The notes under the pieces are model-generated. The model did no database searches, had not been told where the DNA came from, and was given only the letters and a program-made list of their open reading frames with translations. 64,000 nt of DNA, taken from contig DHPR01000013.1 of NCBI GenBank assembly GCA_002410925.1, positions 62,001 through 126,000 of the forward strand, written 5' to 3'. The first letter of the stretch is position 1. The number at the start of each line of letters is the position of its first letter. The translations under genes were made by a program, and so were the position numbers. This document shows, in pieces, positions 25,313 through 34,373 of the stretch. The stretch comes from UBA5359 sp002410925 [NCBI: bacterium UBP13_UBA5359]. GTDB taxonomy: Bacteria; UBP13; UBA5359.

Positions 25313-25367
25313 TTGACTTTACATTTTTTGGTGGTATTATAATAGTAACAATAGTAAGAATAGTAAC
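25313..25367 (+). promoter_or_regulatory. Promoter and triple 9-bp direct repeat ahead of GntR/LacI regulator
   Basis: TTGACT (25313-25318) with TATTAT (25335-25340, 16-base spacer) or TATAAT (25338-25343, 19-base spacer) forms the likely promoter. Immediately downstream lie three tandem 9-mers, AATAGTAAC, AATAGTAAG, AATAGTAAC, at 25341-25367. They cover the transcription start, a position suited to autorepression by the regulator encoded at 25386. Spacing of nine bases puts the repeats on nearly the same helix face. Confidence 0.6.
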
Positions 25368-25385
25368 TATGTGAGATGATAAGGC

Positions 25386-26528
25386 GTGGAAAAAATCAAA
25401 CAGCTTGAGAGAGAGAATTCAACTCCTCTTTATATTCAATTAAGGGATATAATTAAGGATGATATATTAAATGAAAAGCTGCTCCCCGGCGACAAGCTCC
25501 CTGATCTTAAATCTTTATGCCGGATATATGACATAGGTTTAGTTACAGCCAGACAAGCGATTACCGAGTTGGTAAATGAAGGTCTGGTTTATAGAAGGCC
25601 ATGGCATGGGACATTCGTTAATATCAATGCAAAAGATACGCCGGCTTTTAAAAATAGACTGAAAACTATTGCCTTTGTTGCTCCTAATGTTAGGGATTTA
25701 ATGATTACAGGAACAGTCTATGGGCTGGAAAGAAATTGCCGTGATAAAGGGCATCATCTTCTATTTTGTAATTCCGAGAATAATTATTCCATGGAGCGGG
25801 AGAGAATAGAAGACTTAATTGAAAAGAAAGTCGATGGAGCCGTTATATGGCTTGCCGATGAAGATGGGCAGGGTAATTTAAATGAGGATTACATTAGAAG
25901 TATAGCTTTGGAAAAGAGAATTCCTTTTGTCCTTATAGATAAATATCTACCGCAAGTAAGCACTGATTATGTTGTTAGCGATAATTATTATGGGGCTTAT
26001 AAAGCAGTAAAGCATTTTGTTTCGTTAGGGTATACCTCCATCGTTCATTTGACCAGGCCGACTATCCGAAATTGCACTTCAGCAAAAGAGCGGCTGGAAG
26101 GCTATAAGCAGGCACTTCTTGATTCAGGTTTGCCCTATGATCCTGAAAATTTATTTATCGATGGAGAAAATGATTGGCAACGAGAGATAATCAGATTGGC
26201 TGATTCGCGTAAAGAACCTATCGCTTGCTTTGTGGCTATGGAGTTTCTTGCTGTCAAATTGATGAAAGTGATCACCGATAACGGGCTATCGATTCCGAAG
26301 GATATATCAATAATCGGATTTGATAACTCAATCTTGGCAACAGACCTTCCGGTTCCGCTGACCACCGTAGAACAACCCTGGAATATTATGGGAAAAACGG
26401 CGGCAGAGATTCTGATTGATAATATTAATAACAGGACGACTACGTTAAAGCAGATCAGATTGCAGCCCAGATTGATAATAAGAGAATCCTGCGGTGCAAA
26501 GTTAAAAGCAGAAAAGCAGGTGGTTTGA
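25386..26528 (+). CDS. GntR/LacI chimeric transcriptional regulator (AraR-like)
   Basis: The gene has a GTG start at 25386; the ribosome binding site is weak (AAGG only). Residues 1-75 form a GntR-type winged helix: TPLYIQLRDIIKDDILNEKL, GDKLPDLKSL, then TARQAITELVNEGLVYRRPWHGTFV. Residues 95-370 form a LacI-type sugar-binding sensor: KTIAFVAPNVRDLM, a VDGAVIWLADEDG segment, YGAYKAVKHFVSLGY, and SIIGFDNSILATDLPVPLTTVEQP near the end. This fusion is known from AraR of Bacillus, where a sugar releases the repressor. It heads cassette C and probably represses itself and the genes after it. Confidence 0.9.
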   Translation: MEKIKQLERENSTPLYIQLRDIIKDDILNEKLLPGDKLPDLKSLCRIYDIGLVTARQAITELVNEGLVYRRPWHGTFVNINAKDTPAFKNRLKTIAFVAPNVRDLMITGTVYGLERNCRDKGHHLLFCNSENNYSMERERIEDLIEKKVDGAVIWLADEDGQGNLNEDYIRSIALEKRIPFVLIDKYLPQVSTDYVVSDNYYGAYKAVKHFVSLGYTSIVHLTRPTIRNCTSAKERLEGYKQALLDSGLPYDPENLFIDGENDWQREIIRLADSRKEPIACFVAMEFLAVKLMKVITDNGLSIPKDISIIGFDNSILATDLPVPLTTVEQPWNIMGKTAAEILIDNINNRTTTLKQIRLQPRLIIRESCGAKLKAEKQVV

Positions 26529-26639
26529 ATCGTAAGAAATAGTTATGACTGAGGTTTGACTATCCGGGATCGATTATCAGTTTATTTGAGGGAAGATGTT
26601 TTTGCCTAAATTCAGATAGTTGAATTGGAGGGTAGAAAT

Positions 26640-27374
26640 ATGAAAAAGCAGGGGTTTACTTTAATAGAATTGCTGGTGGTTATTGCAATAATTTCTATTT
26701 TGGCGGGAATATTATTTCCTGTTTTCGGTAAAGCCAGGGAGAAAGGCAGGCAAGCAGCCTGTATAAGTAATTTAAAGCAACTTGGTGCAGCCATGATGAT
26801 GTATACTCAGGATTACGATGGGAGCTTCCCGCCGGCTGATTTTCAATTATATCAAACATGGACTATACCGCATATAATGTGGCCGCAAATTCTTCTCAAT
26901 GGAAAATATGTAGGCAGCGTTAAGATTTTCGCCTGCCCTTCTAATGCTGCCGGCGCTCTCGGCGCCGATAATTTCTTGAGCTTTCCACCGAGTACAGTTT
27001 CGAACAGTTTTAGATTTATACATTATGGATACAATGAAGCTCACATAGGAACGAGCAGAAGATACGGCGGCAACGTATTTCCTGCGGCAACGGATTCGGA
27101 TATACGCAAACCGGCGGTAACGATTCTACTGCTGGATAGTATACACGATCCTGCGAATCCGGCTAATACATGCGGCTGGTTTATTGTCAATGATTTTTAC
27201 AGTAAGACTTCAACGCTTCAAAAGCCGCATCCCCGGCATTCAGAAGGCTTGAACATTTTATGGGCGGATGGCCACGTTTCATACCGCTTTATTAGCGATA
27301 TAGCTAATCCATATAGCGATTTAAGCTATGGCGATGCGGTCGGCGACAGCGCAAATCTATGGGATAGATATTGA
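26640..27374 (+). CDS. H-X9-DG pseudopilin (DUF1559 type), cassette C
   Basis: ATG 26640 follows GGAGGG (26627-26632) by seven bases; a TTG at 26625 is rejected. The 244-residue product begins [19 protein letters not shown], giving a four-residue leader with the Gly-Phe cleavage site, and continues [17 protein letters not shown]. The C-terminal signature is [13 protein letters not shown]. The middle part differs from the pseudopilins at 12672 and 14836, as expected if it decides specificity. It is 111 bp after the regulator gene and about 95 bp before the GH123-like gene, all on one strand. The role in glycan handling is inferred from position. Confidence 0.9.
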   Translation: MKKQGFTLIELLVVIAIISILAGILFPVFGKAREKGRQAACISNLKQLGAAMMMYTQDYDGSFPPADFQLYQTWTIPHIMWPQILLNGKYVGSVKIFACPSNAAGALGADNFLSFPPSTVSNSFRFIHYGYNEAHIGTSRRYGGNVFPAATDSDIRKPAVTILLLDSIHDPANPANTCGWFIVNDFYSKTSTLQKPHPRHSEGLNILWADGHVSYRFISDIANPYSDLSYGDAVGDSANLWDRY

Positions 27375-27469
27375 TGCTTTGCAATGGCCGATTTACAGCA
27401 ATAGAAGATGTTGCTGTAAATCGCGGCAAGGTATCCGTTTAATCAAAATAAATCGAGGAGGAGAATTAA

Positions 27470-30400
27470 TTGAAAGCAAAGACATTTTTATTGGTATTGT
27501 TAGGGCTATGTATACTGGTAATCCCGTCAGGTATGGGGCACGCTACGTTAGCAGATAATCTAATAGTAAATCCCGGATTTGAAGATGGAACAGACAGCTT
27601 CCCGGCAGGCTGGGAAATAAGCGGTGCTTTTTCGGGCTCTTCGGATAAGGGCATAAATAAGTATTATTATTGGGATAAGACTGTTTTCAGAGGTGGCGGA
27701 AGCAGTTTATGCTTATTTAACGAGAAGGCTTCCGAGGATTTTGGGAAAGCACATGGCAGAATGCTAAGTGTTAGCCAGGCTGTTAACGTGCTGGGTGATA
27801 ATACTTACTATGGGTTTTCTTTTTGGTCAAAAGGCGAGAAGGTGGCTCTTAATAGTGAAAGTGTTATCAGGATAGCAGTTTTAATTACGGGAGAAGGAGA
27901 ATTCAAGACTATACATAAACATTTTGCAAAGTTTGCCATAGAAGATAACTATGATTGGAAAGAGATTAAAAGTAATATCTTTGTTCCTAAAGGAGCAAAT
28001 AAAATTGCGATCTATATTCAACTGGATGGCAAGACCACAAGCGGAAGGGTATGGTTTGATGATTTCTCTCTGATTGATATCAACAGGAGTAATTTATCGC
28101 AGTACAAACAGAGCTTTCCTTTCAGCACAGGGTTTGATAGCAAAATTGCCGATTTAACCGATAATCTTCTTTCACAATCAAGGAGAATTTATGCCTTATA
28201 TGGAACCCCTGTTATCGATGGCAAACTGGATGATTCATGCTGGAAAGAGACATCTAAGGCCAAAGGATTTTTATTGCCAGGAGATGATAACTTTGCCAAG
28301 GAAGATACCGATGCCTTGCTGTGCTATGATGAGAGGAATCTCTATCTGGCTTTTAATTGCCATACGGCAGATCCTTTGAAACTGCGAATGAGTTGCGAGA
28401 AGTCGGAGCGCGATGCTACCTTATGGTATGATGATTGCGTGGAAGCATTTATTTACTCAAGGAATAAAAAGGTAACCGCTCATCTGGCCATCAATGCCAA
28501 AGGAGCCCGGTGGGATGGCCTGCACCGCGAATTGCTTCCGGATACTTCCTGGAATCCAGCGTGGACAGCCTCAGTTTCGATAGAGCAGAAATCTTGGGTA
28601 GTCGAAGCCTCGATACCTATTCAAGAACTAATTAATATCTTGGGCTCACCTGACAATTGGCGTATAAATCTTTGCCGGGAGAACAAGGTCAACGGAGAAA
28701 ACAGTTCGATTTGTTTTTTACCGGAATCCGTCAGGTTTTTGCAACCTGACAGGTTTGCCGTTTTATCTTTTATACAGGATAAAGTATCTTTACCTAAAGA
28801 AGATATCGCTTTGGCGAAAATCAGAGCCTTGCATGATTTGAAGAAATGCCGCCTTGAATCTGTTGTTGCTGATGATTCAAAGGACGGCTATAAATTTAAA
28901 TATGCCTTTGATTTCGGCACGCTCAGCTCGCCGCTTAAGAGAGGTTTTATTGGTATTAAGCCTGATAGCTGCTATGTCTCTACATTGGGCTACGGTTGGA
29001 TAAAAAATAATGCAATGAGCGGTGTTAACAGGGGTGTTGAAAAAAGTAGCGGCAGTCCTGATGAACTGACGTGCGATTTTATTGAAGGTAAAAGCGATAA
29101 TATCTTCAGGATAGACTTGCCTGATGGGGAATATATGGTTTATTTGATTTGCGGCGATACCATATATCCCTCTCCAACATATAAAGTATATTCAGGGAAC
29201 ACAGAACTTGCTCATGTTGCCGTTGGTGGCCGATATAATTTTCAACCCTTTTCATTTCCAGTCAGAGTATCCGATAACAAGCTCTTATTGGCATTCAAAG
29301 GGAGCAATGGATGGCTGGCAAATGCCTTGATAGTTTATAGAAAAGAAGATCTTTCTCAAGCACAAACGGTTTTAAATAAAATAGAGAGAGAGATTTATCT
29401 GGGTTCAGCTGATCGAATTATTAAATTTGCCAGGTATGAATACAATGAGACAAATCCTTTGTTTGCCGATGCCGATAAAAAGGGTTATTTGATATTTTCC
29501 TCCAATTATATGGATATCGTTTATCCCAACAGCATTCCCGGAAAAAAAGAGCTGGTGAAGGATTTAAAGCTCTTTGTTACCCCTGGTGAATATGAGCCCG
29601 TAACGTTCTCCATGCTGCCGCTGAACGATCTGAAGAACGTCAGAATATCTCTAAGTAACTTGCAAAGCGGTAAATATATTATCGATAGCTCGAACATCGA
29701 GGTGCAAATAGTTAAATATCACTATCATAATGTGGCGATGTCGCAGCCGCCAACATATATGCTTTTCCCCAAGGTGTTGGAAGAGTATGCTGCTTCCGAT
29801 TTAGAAAAAGGTATGGCCGTAAAAATGTGGTTGACTGTCAAAATACCTGAAAACGCCAGGCCAGGAAAGTATCTTGGCAAGATACTTATTGAAGCGGAAA
29901 ATGCTCCCGCGAGCGTTATTAATTTAAGTTGCGAGGTGCTGCCTTTCCGATTGGACGAGCTGAAAGATACAACGTTCAACATGTGTTACCATTTACCTCT
30001 GAACTATCCTGAAAGAGGGGTGGATGGCTGGGAATTGTTAGAAAAAGATCTAATCGACATGAAAAAACACGGCATGAACTCGGTAAATTTATTTATAATC
30101 GGCCAAAACCTATGGCCCGAATTTGGACAAAGAGGTAAGAGCATCAATGTGGAAGCCTTTTTAAAGTTCCTGCGGCTGTGTAAAAAAACCGGATTGACCC
30201 AGCCATTGCCTCTGAATATCTGCCCATATTTTCCATGGGATCCTAATCAGGAGCGCAGTAAGAGGACCCTGGATACTCAAGAGTGGGAGTATGTAGCCAG
30301 GGCAATAAAAGAATTGGAGGAGAAAGTAAGGCAGGAAGAATTGCCTGAAATCTATTGGTATATTGATGAACCCTACAATGAAACAAGGAAGCACAATACA

Positions 30401-31081
30401 TTAGCTTTTTTGGAATTTCTTAAAAAGTGCCAACCAATGGCAAAAACTTTCGTTACGATGTTCGTGGACCCTTCCGATTCTCAAAATGTCGACATCTTTT
30501 GTCCAGATCCTTGTCAGCTATCGAAAGCATTGTTGACAAGCCCTGATTATCTTTCAACGGTGAAGGCAAAAGGAAAATCGGTATGGACGTATAATGGGGC
30601 TGCAAATCCGTTTATTCCCTCTACATGTAGATTTAATGTCGGCTTCTATATGTGGCGGTTAGGGGTAGCAGGTCAATTGAATTTTACCTATCAACTTTAT
30701 TACTATCATCGCAATCCTTATAACCCGCTTGATAATCCTGGGCCTGTTTCATATGGGCATACCTATCCCAGTCAGAAAGGACCGATATCCACTACTACTT
30801 GGGAGGCGATCAGAGAGGGAATAGATGATTTAAGATATATAAAAACCTTGGAACGTTATATCGAGTCTGCCAGAAAAAGGAATGATGCTGAGGCCTTGAA
30901 AGTAATTCGGGAGGCTGAGCTGTTTTTAACGGATCTGAAAGCCAAGATAGCTGTAAATTTCGATGATTATGAGGTTAAGGATAGTAATGGTGCGCCGTTA
31001 TATAAGCAACCGGTCTGGACAACCGATCTTTATGATGCTTATCGCTGGAAGATAGCGAATTTCATCAGCAAGTTGCAGTGA
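27470..31081 (+). CDS. Secreted GH123-like glycoside hydrolase with CBM domains (DUF4091)
   Basis: The gene has a TTG start at 27470 after GAGGAGGAG (27455-27463). The 1203-residue product has a signal peptide (FLLVLLGLCILVIP), then a CBM4/9-like sandwich (about 28-200, NLIVNPGFEDG), and a CBM9-type domain (about 240-430, PVIDGKLDDSCW and VEAFIY). A linker sandwich follows, then a GH123-like N-terminal domain (LFVTPGEYEPVTFSMLPL) and TIM barrel (about 830-1170). The barrel carries YWYIDEPYN with D966-E967, the acid/stabiliser pair of GH123 beta-N-acetylgalactosaminidase-type enzymes. WEAIREGIDDLRYIKTLE near the end is typical of DUF4091 proteins. It probably cleaves N-acetylated or related glycans outside the cell. 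Confidence 0.8.
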   Translation: MKAKTFLLVLLGLCILVIPSGMGHATLADNLIVNPGFEDGTDSFPAGWEISGAFSGSSDKGINKYYYWDKTVFRGGGSSLCLFNEKASEDFGKAHGRMLSVSQAVNVLGDNTYYGFSFWSKGEKVALNSESVIRIAVLITGEGEFKTIHKHFAKFAIEDNYDWKEIKSNIFVPKGANKIAIYIQLDGKTTSGRVWFDDFSLIDINRSNLSQYKQSFPFSTGFDSKIADLTDNLLSQSRRIYALYGTPVIDGKLDDSCWKETSKAKGFLLPGDDNFAKEDTDALLCYDERNLYLAFNCHTADPLKLRMSCEKSERDATLWYDDCVEAFIYSRNKKVTAHLAINAKGARWDGLHRELLPDTSWNPAWTASVSIEQKSWVVEASIPIQELINILGSPDNWRINLCRENKVNGENSSICFLPESVRFLQPDRFAVLSFIQDKVSLPKEDIALAKIRALHDLKKCRLESVVADDSKDGYKFKYAFDFGTLSSPLKRGFIGIKPDSCYVSTLGYGWIKNNAMSGVNRGVEKSSGSPDELTCDFIEGKSDNIFRIDLPDGEYMVYLICGDTIYPSPTYKVYSGNTELAHVAVGGRYNFQPFSFPVRVSDNKLLLAFKGSNGWLANALIVYRKEDLSQAQTVLNKIEREIYLGSADRIIKFARYEYNETNPLFADADKKGYLIFSSNYMDIVYPNSIPGKKELVKDLKLFVTPGEYEPVTFSMLPLNDLKNVRISLSNLQSGKYIIDSSNIEVQIVKYHYHNVAMSQPPTYMLFPKVLEEYAASDLEKGMAVKMWLTVKIPENARPGKYLGKILIEAENAPASVINLSCEVLPFRLDELKDTTFNMCYHLPLNYPERGVDGWELLEKDLIDMKKHGMNSVNLFIIGQNLWPEFGQRGKSINVEAFLKFLRLCKKTGLTQPLPLNICPYFPWDPNQERSKRTLDTQEWEYVARAIKELEEKVRQEELPEIYWYIDEPYNETRKHNTLAFLEFLKKCQPMAKTFVTMFVDPSDSQNVDIFCPDPCQLSKALLTSPDYLSTVKAKGKSVWTYNGAANPFIPSTCRFNVGFYMWRLGVAGQLNFTYQLYYYHRNPYNPLDNPGPVSYGHTYPSQKGPISTTTWEAIREGIDDLRYIKTLERYIESARKRNDAEALKVIREAELFLTDLKAKIAVNFDDYEVKDSNGAPLYKQPVWTTDLYDAYRWKIANFISKLQ

Positions 31082-31089
31082 GAGGTATT

Positions 31090-32136
31090 ATGGGAATGTG
31101 GCATAAAGGTTATAATCATTTACACACTAGCTTTCGTTATCCGAAGAAAGAAAGAATAACTTCGGAAAAGCTGGTAGAGGAACTGAACGAATTAGGCGCC
31201 GGCTTTGCTTTCTGTGCCGGGGATCATGGAGATAGCGAGGGTAATAATTATTGGGGTATAGATATCAGAGAGTATGCGGAGTATAAAGAAGCCTGTCTCT
31301 CGATGAATGAATGCGGCGGTGCTCTCCTTATTCCTGCTCCGGAAGCTCATTTGATGTTTGCTCCATTTACAGAAAGGCATGAGCATCATTGCTGCGCTCC
31401 CATTATAGATTATTTGCCGCAACTCGATTTGCCGGAAAGCCGGGCTTTGGCTGCTTCATATACCAGAGAGGTTGAGAGCTTTATTGCTGAAGCGCATGAA
31501 TACAATGTGTCTCTTGCCTTGAATCATCCTTATCTCTCTGTCAATTCATTATTTGCCGGCCCTCCGCCTCTATCGCTTAATCCTCTTTTTCAGATGGATT
31601 ATTTGGAATTATGTACCATAGATAGCCTGGCTTCCCTAAAGAAAAACCTGGAAATATATCTTGGATATCTTTCCAATCCCGTTGCTGCTGCTATGGGATG
31701 CTGCGCAGGTGTGGATAATGCTGAAAGCTGCCGGCAGCTGCTTTCAGCAGAAACCAGGGTGGTTCCCTCAACTTATCTCTACGTCCATGAAGAGCTTAAT
31801 AGGGAAAATCTAATGAATGCCTGGAACGACAGACAGAGCTATATGGCCTATGGAGATTTACGTATAGAGATGATGGAGCCGGTTCCTTCAAAGAAATATA
31901 TTGAGACAATGGAGCTACCAGCTATTAAACTGGCGCTCCTTTTCGGTGGAAATATGATGTTAACCGTTTATCGCAACGGGATGATGATTTATCGGGAAGA
32001 AGTTAATGGAAGGCACGGCTTGAATTGGAGAGATGAAGATCCTCTATCAGGGAAAAACCATTATGTTCTTCATATCGAAGCCCGGGATAAGCATCTGGTC
32101 ACTTCACCGGTAAATTATCTTTTTATGGAAAGGTAA
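31090..32136 (+). CDS. PHP-domain metal-dependent phosphoesterase-like protein
   Basis: The preceding gene stops at 31081 and AGAGG (31081-31085) precedes ATG 31090; a GTG at 31078 overlapping the upstream stop is also possible. The 348-residue product starts KGYNHLHTSFRYPKKERI, with the H-X-H metal motif of PHP domains. FCAGDHGDSEGNNYWGIDI and IPAPEAHLMF supply further metal ligands, and SLALNHPYLSV the later histidine. A C-terminal beta-rich tail (about 265-348) is found in secreted or glycan-linked PHP proteins. PHP enzymes hydrolyse phosphoesters using three metal ions. No signal peptide is visible. The gene lies in cassette C between two glycosidases. Confidence 0.75.
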   Translation: MGMWHKGYNHLHTSFRYPKKERITSEKLVEELNELGAGFAFCAGDHGDSEGNNYWGIDIREYAEYKEACLSMNECGGALLIPAPEAHLMFAPFTERHEHHCCAPIIDYLPQLDLPESRALAASYTREVESFIAEAHEYNVSLALNHPYLSVNSLFAGPPPLSLNPLFQMDYLELCTIDSLASLKKNLEIYLGYLSNPVAAAMGCCAGVDNAESCRQLLSAETRVVPSTYLYVHEELNRENLMNAWNDRQSYMAYGDLRIEMMEPVPSKKYIETMELPAIKLALLFGGNMMLTVYRNGMMIYREEVNGRHGLNWRDEDPLSGKNHYVLHIEARDKHLVTSPVNYLFMER

Positions 32137-32143
32137 TATTGAA

Positions 32144-34321
32144 ATGCCTGATACGAATTCAACGAACACTCGGAAGTATCCTTTTATCTACGGAGTACAA
32201 TATTATCGGGCTCCGACACCGAAACGACTCTTTTGGGAAGAGGATCTGCAAAGGATATCCGAGTGCGGTTTCAATATGGTGAAATTTTGGGCTCAATGGC
32301 GCTGGATTCATCGTAAACCGAAAGAATTTTTCTTTGAGGATTTGGACGGCTTAATGGCTCTTGCAGATAAATACAGGCTCAAAGTTACGATTAATCTGAT
32401 CTTTGACGTAGCGCCGACTTGGATTTTTAACATATATCCGGATTCCCGGATGATCGAAGCATCGGGCAGAGCAGTGGAGCCCCGTGCCGTTATTTGTCGT
32501 CAAATTGGCGGTTATCCCGGACCGTGCTATAACCATCCGTATGCTCGTTCGGCACGTGAGGAATTTCTCAAACAGGTTGTAGCTCGTTATAAGGGCTGTC
32601 GGGCAATGAGCATGTGGGACGTATGGAATGAGCCCGAATCCTGTGTTTTATTCCGTCAACCTCATGAAAATACGTTGTTATGCTATTGTGATCATTGCCT
32701 TCATCATTTTAAAGAGTGGTTGCAGATACGCTATGACAGTTTGGAAAGGTTGAATGAAGTCTGGGGACGTTGCTATGGCAAGTGGAATGAACTGGAGTTA
32801 CCGCGAACTAGAAATACGTTTGTCGATATGATTGATTGGCGCCTTTTTCATCTTGATACCCTTAGCGCAGAGGCACGCTGGCGCATAGCGGCAGTAAAAT
32901 CTATCGATAGCGAGCATCCGGTTTATCTGCATCCGGTACCTAATACTTTATATCCGTTTAATCCGGTAACAGGAGTGGATGATTTTCAGATTGCAGATGG
33001 CTGCGACTGCTTTGGCGGAACTACCAACGGGGTACCTGCAGAGACTCTGCAAACTGTTGCAGCGGCTCAAGGACGTGTAAGTTACAATGTTGAGAGCCAT
33101 TTATGCGCCGGCAGCACAGCTATGTATCCGCGTTTATTGACTGTACAGGACTTTACTGATAATTTTCTGCCGCAGGTAGGTCTGGGGATACGAGGGTTCT
33201 TACATTGGCAATACCGGGGCGAATCGCTGGGGGCAGAAGCGCCTGCATGGGGTTTGCTTGATGTCAACGGGCAGGAGAGCGCAAATCATGCCGGTGCGGT
33301 AGATTTTTGGAAAAAGCTGCAACCTATGGCGGAAAGGCTCATGACGGCAGCGCTTGAGCCTCCAACGGTAGCCGTATTCAAATCATGCAGCAATGAGATA
33401 TTTCAATGGTGCATGAACGGTAATTTCGATGATTTGCATAAAGGAACAATTGGTTATACGCAATTGCTCTACCGAAAGAATCTGCCATTGACTTATGTCA
33501 ACGACCGTATGCTGATCGATGGGTTGCCGGCAAGCATAAAACTGCTGGTCATGCCGAACTGCTATGCTATGCAGCAGTCTGTTGCTGAAGCGTTATCAAA
33601 ATGGGTATTGCAAGGTGGCACGCTGATATGCGAAGCGCATACCGGAGGTTATAATCTCAGCACCGGCCGCCACAGTCTTAGTCTGCCTGGCCTTGGGCTA
33701 TCTGAAATTTTCGGGATACGAGAGCGCAATGCTGTAGCCGTGGCTCATTTAGGAACGTCAAAGGCTGATATTTCTATTGATAATCTGACTCCTGATCTTG
33801 CCAAGGCATTTGATACCTTTGGTCTTGGGGGAGAACAAATTTTGCTTCTAAAGACGGTAGATGATGAAATTATCTGGGGCTGGTCGAGATATGCTGAATT
33901 GGAAGGTAGCGATCTGCAACCGATAGCTTCTCTGTCCGGACGTCCCCCCTGCATAGCCTCAAAGAAGGTCGGCAGCGGCTCTGTCTATTATCTTGGCACT
34001 TTGGCCGGTCAAATATGGGAAAAAGAGGGTGCATTAGCCGGTATTATTGATTCGGCACTCAAAGCGGCAGGGGTACCTTTGGCAAAAGAAATATGGCCGG
34101 GGCTGCCGGAAGGAGTACGCCTTGACCCGTTGAAAACTCCGTATGGCACTGCTATGACAATATCTAACCGGACTGATGAACATGTAAAATTCCAGCTGCA
34201 GTTTGAGGAACCCATGCGCTCTATCTTTACCGAACGCAAGCTGTCCGATCATACTCAGTTGGGATTGAATCCCGGTCAGGCAGAGCTGCTGGTGCCAGGC
34301 AAATGGTGTATGGCGGAATAA
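32144..34321 (+). CDS. GH42 beta-galactosidase-like enzyme
   Basis: The 725-residue product begins with a barrel start typical of GH42: FIYGVQYYRAPTPKRLFWEEDL, then NMVKFWAQWRWIHRKP. The acid/base E163 lies in MWDVWNEPE and the candidate nucleophile E317 in YNVESHLC. CYCDHCLHHFKEWL supplies the cysteine cluster that binds zinc in many GH42 enzymes. The flavodoxin-like trimerisation domain (about 400-620) has LLVMPNCYAMQQSVAEAL and GGTLICEAHTGGY, followed by a small C-terminal sandwich. There is no signal peptide, so it probably acts in the cytoplasm on oligosaccharides freed by the secreted enzymes. The start is seven bases after the PHP gene, indicating one operon. Confidence 0.85.
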   Translation: MPDTNSTNTRKYPFIYGVQYYRAPTPKRLFWEEDLQRISECGFNMVKFWAQWRWIHRKPKEFFFEDLDGLMALADKYRLKVTINLIFDVAPTWIFNIYPDSRMIEASGRAVEPRAVICRQIGGYPGPCYNHPYARSAREEFLKQVVARYKGCRAMSMWDVWNEPESCVLFRQPHENTLLCYCDHCLHHFKEWLQIRYDSLERLNEVWGRCYGKWNELELPRTRNTFVDMIDWRLFHLDTLSAEARWRIAAVKSIDSEHPVYLHPVPNTLYPFNPVTGVDDFQIADGCDCFGGTTNGVPAETLQTVAAAQGRVSYNVESHLCAGSTAMYPRLLTVQDFTDNFLPQVGLGIRGFLHWQYRGESLGAEAPAWGLLDVNGQESANHAGAVDFWKKLQPMAERLMTAALEPPTVAVFKSCSNEIFQWCMNGNFDDLHKGTIGYTQLLYRKNLPLTYVNDRMLIDGLPASIKLLVMPNCYAMQQSVAEALSKWVLQGGTLICEAHTGGYNLSTGRHSLSLPGLGLSEIFGIRERNAVAVAHLGTSKADISIDNLTPDLAKAFDTFGLGGEQILLLKTVDDEIIWGWSRYAELEGSDLQPIASLSGRPPCIASKKVGSGSVYYLGTLAGQIWEKEGALAGIIDSALKAAGVPLAKEIWPGLPEGVRLDPLKTPYGTAMTISNRTDEHVKFQLQFEEPMRSIFTERKLSDHTQLGLNPGQAELLVPGKWCMAE

Positions 34322-34373
34322 GACGGCAGGTCTGTATGAATAAAATATTTGATCTTTTGGTGAGGAAAGACTT

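Noticed and set aside
25341-25367. CRISPR-like array
   Set aside because: The repeats are 9 bp, adjacent, without spacers, and no cas gene is present anywhere in the window.
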